From NCBI GenBank assembly GCA_029851415.1, contig CM056741.1:63788282-63852281 (forward strand): a stretch of DNA of 64,000 nucleotides. Reading direction: 5' to 3'. The notes under the pieces are model-generated. The model was given only the letters and a program-made list of their open reading frames with translations. It made no database searches and had not been told where the DNA came from. Shown here piece after piece: positions 57,849 through 64,000 of this stretch. Position 1 is the first letter of the stretch. Every line of letters begins with the position of its first letter. The stretch is from Eretmocerus hayati (taxonomy: Eukaryota; Arthropoda; Insecta; Hymenoptera; Aphelinidae). The position numbers and the translations under genes were made by a program.

Positions 57849-59061
57849 GGGGATAGTGGGGCGAATTAGGACAGGTTTTGCAGTGGGGCTATCTGGCGAT
57901 ACTTGGGGATGGGCGCGCTACGGGACTTTAAAGTTCAACTATTGAATAGATTGTAAAAAAATTTTCAGGCCCCAAGGTCATGTCTTTCATACTCTTTTTT
58001 AAAAATTGAGAAAAAAAATCTGTCCTAATTCGCCCCGCGTTTGGGGGCACTTTAGGACAGTTTTGGGGGCAAATTAGGACAGCCTTGGAAAATCGAAGTA
58101 TACTGCAATATTCCTTACCTATTAGAGTCGCATTTACTAATCCCTGAAAAGACGTGGTATTAACCCAAAATCAATAGGGAAACCCGATCGCGACCTCTAG
58201 ATCCTCCCATAGTCTTAGCAAGCGAGCTATTTTTATGTCCTTTTGTAACATTCTTGAATTAGGTGCTTTATTGGCGCACTACCGCCTTTAGCAACCATCA
58301 ATCGTTTCGCAGCGTCTAATAGTCGAATTTTATTAGTTTTTCTTCATATTGGAGGTCCCCTTACTCACCTCAAGTCAACGATCCAAATGATACAGTGCGA
58401 CAATCAATCCAATATCAACGAATGCGACAGTGACAATGCGGAAATTCAGCATTATCTTCGAACACGTTGAAAGTGACTTCTGACTTCTCCTCTGACTTCT
58501 GAGACGGCCATTGGACATTGTAACTTCATTTTCTCACCCATTTTCGATGATCTAACTCACCTTCAACCTCCCGCACTTCGACAAACTCGCACAAACAGAT
58601 ACGCGTCTCAATGCGGGCAATTATTATCGAAAAACACGGACTCGCGACTGGTAGACCGATTTTAGATGGGATTTAGCATTGTCCTAATTCGCCCCGTCCG
58701 GTTTGTCCTAAAATGCCCCCAAGCGTTTTTTTCTGCAAAATTGCGATAACTTGGGTTCATCTGCGTCGATTTTGACCCGCGATGGCTGAAAATCCTCGTT
58801 TTGTGACGTAGTTTTCGACCTCTGAATGACGATGAAGTCCGTCCAGTTATGCAGAAGTAATCTTGCATTTTCAAAATAAACCACGTGAGGCCCTCAAAAA
58901 GCACCCGTACGCCAGTGAAGACTCCCAGCAGCGTTTCGGGAGGTCTCACCGCGATGAAAACCATTGTCTGTGATGGTATTGAAAATGTTTTTACGCGGCG
59001 GAAGCCTAGACTCGTTCACAACCGAGCTATCTTGCTTGTCCTAATTTGCCCCACTCTCCCC
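57849..59061. mobile_element. TA-flanked TIR element, family C
   Basis: TA at 57847-57848 and 59062-59063, with ends GGGGATAGTGGGGCGAATTA and (reversed) GGGGAGAGTGGGGCAAATTA. The core GGGGCRAATTAGGACA or GGGGCAYTTTAGGACA appears near 57858, 58021, 58045, 58065, 58679, 58701 and 59038 in both orientations. It has no transposase frame. It follows the design of families A and B with a different core sequence. Confidence 0.8.
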
Positions 59062-59063
59062 TA

Positions 59064-60099
59064 GTTATTTGATAGTGGCAAAATACAGATTGAATTGCAA
59101 CAAAATAAGGATTGAAGATGAATCGAAACTAACGAGGGGAGTCTCACACGAAAAACTTTAAATCGTGATATGGTTATACTCCAAATCTTTTATAGGGAAG
59201 CATTATGGTATGCGAGAAAATGATACGTATCAAGTCTCATTCGCTTAGAATGTTGCATATTCCATTCATCCTTGTTGATTATGAATAAAATTATTTTTTC
59301 GAGTTAATTCTTTTGAATTTTGGATGATGCAGTAATCTATTGTTGTGCATAGTTCTTCGAAGAGAAATATGTTCTTTTATTCACAAATACGAGTACCTCT
59401 CGAATATCAAGAATGACAGTCTGTAGATAGACTCGATATTTCAGGAAACAGTCTTTCCATGAGAGACTGTCTTCTGTAATGACTGCGATATTCGATAAAG
59501 ATATAAACTTGTAGCTTTGCCTCTACTGAAGTTAAGCAAGATTTATTCATTTTTGCTCATGATGTTATGTTGGTTTGTGGTTGGTTTGTTTATCAAAGTC
59601 GGAAACCGGGCCATTTAGGAGATTTGAGTGTGCAAGTCATTGAATTTGAACTTGAGCTGACTTATGAGATTGATTTACAATTGATCTGGGTTGAAGAGTT
59701 GTGTTAGCGCGATGATGATAGCGGCGTGTCTTCTTACAACGGTATACAAATGACAAAGTCTCATGAATGAGCATATGCATCGTGAGCATCCATTCAACGT
59801 AACTTGAATAATTGAATATGTTTTATGAGAATAAAGATTTTCGAAATGAGTTGCAGATTACGGGAACAACTCAGCATTTGAAGAAAAAACGATTGACTGC
59901 AATTTACGTGAGAAGTTGGTATACTGTATTTCACAAAAGAAGATGGCCGTATTCAAAGTCTTGAACTCATAATTTGATTTCAAGTGCTTATTATATCTAC
60001 AGACCGCGCTCACTATCGTCAGCAGCTGTGAATCGAAAAAATGTTTATTTGTTGAAGACAGTGGGAGGAAATGACTATAGATAATTGAAAATATAAATC
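59064..60099. other. Unassigned stretch
   Basis: AT-rich. Contains a short hairpin near 59420-59475 (GACAGTCT and AGACTGTC). No gene recognised. Confidence 0.35.
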
Positions 60100-61800
60100 G
60101 CGTATGGATAGCCTATAATCATTTCTGAAGATTGTGGAAGGTGAAAGAATTTGTGGAGTTGATCACTCAGCTCGGGCAGCCTGTCATTCATTTTTCCCGG
60201 GGTGTCAAGCTCTCTGATCTGTCATATCTGTCCTTGTCTCTCCCATACGCAATGTTTGCGATGACAGCGAGCGTGCGAGTGAGAGCGATTGAGTCCGACG
60301 TCCGACCTAACCTGTACTTAAGGTCCACTCCTGCACTCTGCTCCATAATTCTTCGAGTGCGCGAGCGCCATAATTTCGCAGTCTCTGCGTATACGAGAGA
60401 GAAATATATACATATAGTCAGGTAAAGGCGTTGAGTGTCGGTGCCCGCGAGGTCGTCGTCATCGTCTGGGTTGCAGTCCTCTAGGGTCGCTCTCAACAAT
60501 TTCAACCACTGCACAAGTGACAATGCCCAATCTTTGCGTAACTCCTCATCACTCCGATCGGGGCGTCGTCCTCGTAGTGTAACTAGGGTCCCTAAAATTA
60601 ATGGGTCTAGACAAGGGGGGGCAGCCGCCATATTCAGCTACCTACACGTACACGGGCGCACCGGTGTGTGCGCACTCACACAGATGCGTCCCCATCTGAA
60701 AAGCATGGGATCGCTGAATATGGCGGAGCCAATCAGAAAGATTACCCCCCCTTGTCTAGACCCGTTAATTATAGGGACCCTAAGTGTAACGCAATAGGAT
60801 CTAGCAGACGACGTGAAGTGCAATTGCATGTTCTGTGGCATTGCATTCAAGATACGAAGTCTGTCATCATCCCTTCGTCGTCTATTCGTGTTTCGGTGCT
60901 GCAGGCTGCTGATGCTGGCCCCCACCCATGGAGGAGACGCGAAGAGGAGGGCCGCAAGAAAACTGCAGCAGCAATAACAAACTTCATAGCACGTCGTCGC
61001 CAGTGACAGCTGCAACAACACTCGCGGCGTCCTCTTGGCTGATGATGTCAAGTCCAAGTCAAGTCGATGCCGCCCCACTGCTCTGATGCACCGATGCATC
61101 AGCCACGGCCAACCACAACTGCGCCGAAATAAGCAGCTGCAGCAGTGTTGACTAGTGTCTCGTGTATATTATCATCGCGTGCATCGTAAGGAGGTAATTC
61201 CTCCTCGTGTATCGTAGAAGAAGTGTACAAGAGCATCGGTGAGAAAAAAAATTTGTGTCGCAGTGCAGCCAAGGCTCATCGAATCGTGAATAGTGTTGCT
61301 GTACCGCGTCGTGAACACGCGCACCACGTGCTGCTAGTTGCCAACGATCAACAGCCGTGCTGACGACCTCTTGGACGTCATCGTCATCGTCGCCTTCCCG
61401 GCAGCGATCTTATCAAATGCTCGTGGACAGTCAGCGTGCGCAGGAATAATAATATATACATACTGGAGCGGCGCCACCCTCGGCCCCGACCAAATGCCAG
61501 TATCAAGGTGCTCGACGACAGCCCTCACCGAGGATTTAATTAAAATTAGTGCATCAGATCGAGGTATCGATATCAGGCTCGTCGAGCGCTGAACCCGCTC
61601 GCCCTGGCACGAGCAACGTCGAGCGGACTCGCCGGATCGCTAGCCGACCGCGGGGTGAGATATCACCAATCTTCAACTTGATCGCTATCAGCTGTATACC
61701 TCCTACACATATTCTTCCCACACGCGCTGCTATACGAACCCATTGATACTAATTAGGGATCAGCGTGACTAGATATATGTCTATTGCTCGTTGTCGGCAC
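60100..61800 (+). promoter_or_regulatory. CpG-rich candidate promoter and 5' leader region
   Basis: This stretch is clearly richer in G+C and CpG than the surrounding DNA, with many CGTCG and GCGAGCG words and no convincing spliced coding frame. It lies 2-3.6 kb upstream of the candidate first coding exon at 63752. A possible leader donor (ATCG followed by GTGAGA) occurs at about 61229. It carries a MITE at 60586-60780. The promoter role is inferred only from composition and position. Confidence 0.25.
60586..60780. mobile_element. 195-bp MITE in the CpG-rich region
   Basis: Ends GGGTCCCTAAAATTAATGGG and (reversed) GGGTCCCTATAATTAACGGG, flanked by TA (60584-60585, 60781-60782). Both arms carry TCTAGACAAGGGGGGG and GCCATATTCAGC. 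The right arm has a short extra stretch. No coding capacity. Confidence 0.8.
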
Positions 61801-63539
61801 ACGCAGGAAAACGTCAATTTTCAAATCACGTACCGAGAGAGCTCTAGGTGAACGCACGTACTCCGTTACTTTCACACTTACATACTTTATATACGAGCTA
61901 TATCGCTCGCACACGATCACCCAACTGACGCATGCATTGACGCAAAGCACACAGATTCGTGGGCACCGACAGTTTTTGGAACTCTCGCCGACGACCCGGT
62001 GATCTACTCACTGTTGCCTTCTTCCTCTGTTGCTTCAAACTCACGTGGGTTTCTATGTGGGTGTTTCTCTGGCTCTACTTACTCATTTGCAATTTGTACC
62101 GTAAGCAGCTAGCTGTGCTTGGGTCTCAAGTGGTTCAATTATCCTTGTGCAAAGCTGATTCAATCAGGTGCTTCTCGTTACCCTTTGACATGCTTAATTT
62201 AGATTCTCATTGCATTTCAAGCAGAGTTTTCATACTTCTGCAATCTTATGTAGATCATTTCAAAGAGTCGAATCATTAGTTAGTCATTTGAAGCCGCAAT
62301 CATCAACTGTTTAACAATCCTACTCCATACACGTTATAGTTGGATTGATTAGTGATCAATCATTAAGTCACCTGCATGGTGTTGAATATTAACATTAATT
62401 TATAACTACACACACAATTGACTGACTTCGACTTCATCCCTTTTTCTTGTCACTCAGTCCATCAGGTCACTACTTAAATATTCCACCCTCAACTGATGAA
62501 TACATATTGAGTTATAACTTATCTATGAAAGAAAATCACTTGAAGTATGAGTATGATTGAGAGGTATGTTTTGTCTTCAAATTCTAATTGATAACTAATT
62601 TCAACCATCTTGATTGGTAGATAAGATCCAAATTTAACGCAGCATGTAATGATTGGGATCTTTTCATTTTATCTTGTTGTGCAGTCATGAAATACTTGTG
62701 TTATCTCTTTTCCTGTTGGATTTGAAAGACTGAAACATCACTCAGATATGTTATGTTTCACGCAGAAGTAAAATTGTTTTAATCAAGTAGTCTCATATAA
62801 TTTCAATAATACTCAATCGTGCTTCTGGGGTTAGGCAGAATGATGATCATTCTCTTGATGATCAAGGTTCTGAACTTCTCCTTGTCCTTAAAACTGACCC
62901 AGCTTCCCCCTCTCTCTCTCATTGACACTACTTTGCCCATGTAATAGAATAATCATTCACCTTGGATGCTCTTGATGATCAGTACAGTTGTGTATTCATT
63001 ACGTAGAATCTCTGACTTGTAGACTCGATAACCATGGATTGATGAAATGTAGCTGAATAAATCATGAGTGGATATTGACAAAATTGAAGTCAGTGACAAC
63101 TCATGCAATTTTAATCAGGGCACATCGGTTGGATTTAGAAATTTTGTTACCATTCTTCACATTGATCCATCTTGATAGTGGAATAGAAAAACGATATCAA
63201 GCAAAAATATCTGATATAAGTCTTATGACAATGTCTGTACTCATGAATATCAAAGGCTTATCTAACTCCCCAATGCTCACAATGCATAAATGATTCACAG
63301 TTCAAGTCATGTGTGAATCATAGCATTTAGGTGATTACTGGATGATAATGATGATATTTATCAGCTATGGCTGTTTTGCTTCTTGCGCGCTATTGCGCAA
63401 AATCAATGTAGTGTTTCGTTTTACGAAATTTGAAAACAAGTAGACTTTTACCTCTCCAAGGTCGTGCTTGCCAATCTTGATCAAATTCTCAATTATTTGG
63501 GCAGAAGTTCCTCATTCTAGATTTTCTCTTGTCTTTCAG
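61801..63539 (+). other. Probable intron upstream of the right-edge exon
   Basis: AT-rich sequence between the CpG-rich region and the acceptor at 63539. Frames are short, and the plus-strand frame 61959-62279 has a hydrophobic stretch but no family. Taken as intron of the gene starting at 63752, on position only. Confidence 0.3.
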
Positions 63540-63751
63540 GAAGCTGGACTCCAACTGGAGAGGGATAGCCGCATCTTCGTGGTGAAGGTGCAGGAGTCGA
63601 AGAGACACATCACCGTGCTCAAGACGACATGTCGAGGTTGCGATGCAGCGAGAGGCTACCAAGGAGAGGATCAGCTTCAACAGGGGCTTCGCAGGTGCAT
63701 ATCGCCTGCTAAGAGGCGGCCGCGCCGTCGGCAGCTCGGCGCAGTTCCGGA

Positions 63752-63917
63752 ATGGCTGACAATGCGCTCAGACCGCCGGCCCATAGGCTGCCACCCTCGT
63801 CTCCGGGTGATGGCACCGGTGCCCCACCCGCCCAGATGCCTGCTCGAAAAATTTCCGCTCCCGTTCATCGCACTACCACCGAGACGATACGACTCGGCGA
63901 GCCCATCGACTCTTCTG
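63752..63917 (+). CDS. Probable first coding exon of a gene running off the right edge
   Basis: A GC-rich open frame starts at ATG 63752, the first Met after an in-frame TAA at 63710, and encodes about 55 residues rich in Pro, Ala and Ser (MADNALRPPAHRLPP at the start, APVHRTTTETIRLGEP near the end). It is followed by GTTAGA, a usable donor, after 63917; unspliced, the frame stops at once (TAG). A good acceptor (CTTGTCTTTCAG) ends at 63539, so an exon from 63540 with a 5' leader is likely. Two short upstream ATGs (63630 and 63640) open frames that stop before or just after 63752. A second frame from the same acceptor stays open to the window end and cannot be excluded as the coding one. I do not recognise the protein. 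Confidence 0.42.
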
Positions 63918-64000
63918 GTTAGACTTGACTGTTGCCTATTTTTCTTGGCTTTTATTCCATTCCTTCTTGCCCAGGAACTTGATTTATCCCTTATCCAGAT

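Noticed and set aside
60188..60631. Minus-strand 147-residue open frame
   Set aside because: It begins inside the MITE at 60586-60780 and crosses CpG-rich DNA where long chance frames are expected; no domain seen.
1..64000. tRNA, rRNA, CRISPR arrays or bacterial operons
   Set aside because: No cloverleaf with A and B boxes, no rRNA core words and no regularly spaced short repeats were seen; the gene structure is eukaryotic.

Overview
The window is nuclear DNA of an animal, most likely an insect. The support is GT-AG spliced genes with protein-matching exon phases, AT-rich introns full of degenerate transposons, and the mix of element types (I-like LINE, Gypsy, pogo, piggyBac-type and Harbinger-like). 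The order cannot be fixed; a hymenopteran is my guess. I see no tRNA, rRNA, CRISPR array or prokaryotic operon.

Host genes. (1) A prominin gene (CD133 family) on the + strand. Its last ten coding exons lie between 967 and 18492; they keep phase throughout and encode the C-terminal 503 residues (three membrane segments, second extracellular loop, short tail). (2) Convergent to it on the - strand (26399 to 20869) is a complete four-exon gene for a secreted 304-residue protein with IGFBP, Kazal and Ig domains, the architecture of IGFBP-related protein 1/IGFBP7. (3) At the right edge, 63752-63917 (+) looks like the first coding exon of another gene, downstream of a CpG-rich region at 60.1-61.8 kb that may hold its promoter. 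An ankyrin-repeat pseudogene lies at 52.3-53.2 kb.

Mobile DNA. The prominin intron 5119-13652 holds a nest: a fold-back element (arms 5515-5800 and 12530-12765) split by a LINE (5985-12256, 11-bp target duplication), split by a Harbinger-like long-TIR element (8353-10293, CAG duplication), split by an 851-bp LTR-like block (8922-9772) carrying two histone-mRNA-type stem-loops. Introns and intergenic DNA also hold three groups of TA-flanked, TIR-bounded, non-coding elements (14065-15090 and 19705-20795; 23374-24216 and 34921-35755; 57849-59061), each repeating its own version of a GGGG-containing core. Other items are pogo-type elements (25360-26114; 30075-30251), hairpin elements (30052-30889; 31351-32759; 35791-36003), a piggyBac-type MITE (36119-36201), a tandem MITE pair (42298-42830) and a MITE at 60586-60780.

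From 42.2 to 51.4 kb a decayed Gypsy retrotransposon (gag, zinc knuckle, protease, start of RT) is split by an almost complete I-like LINE (about 44.64-51.06 kb) with CCHC ORF1, endonuclease, RT and RNase H. Diverged repeats at 54.1-55.3 kb have an inverted relative at 325-660.

The least explained signals are the shared GGGG-core design of the three TA-flanked groups, the histone-type stem-loops inside an LTR-like block, and the 1.4-kb near-perfect palindrome. Everything here is read by eye; family names for the DNA transposons are inferences from termini and target duplications.
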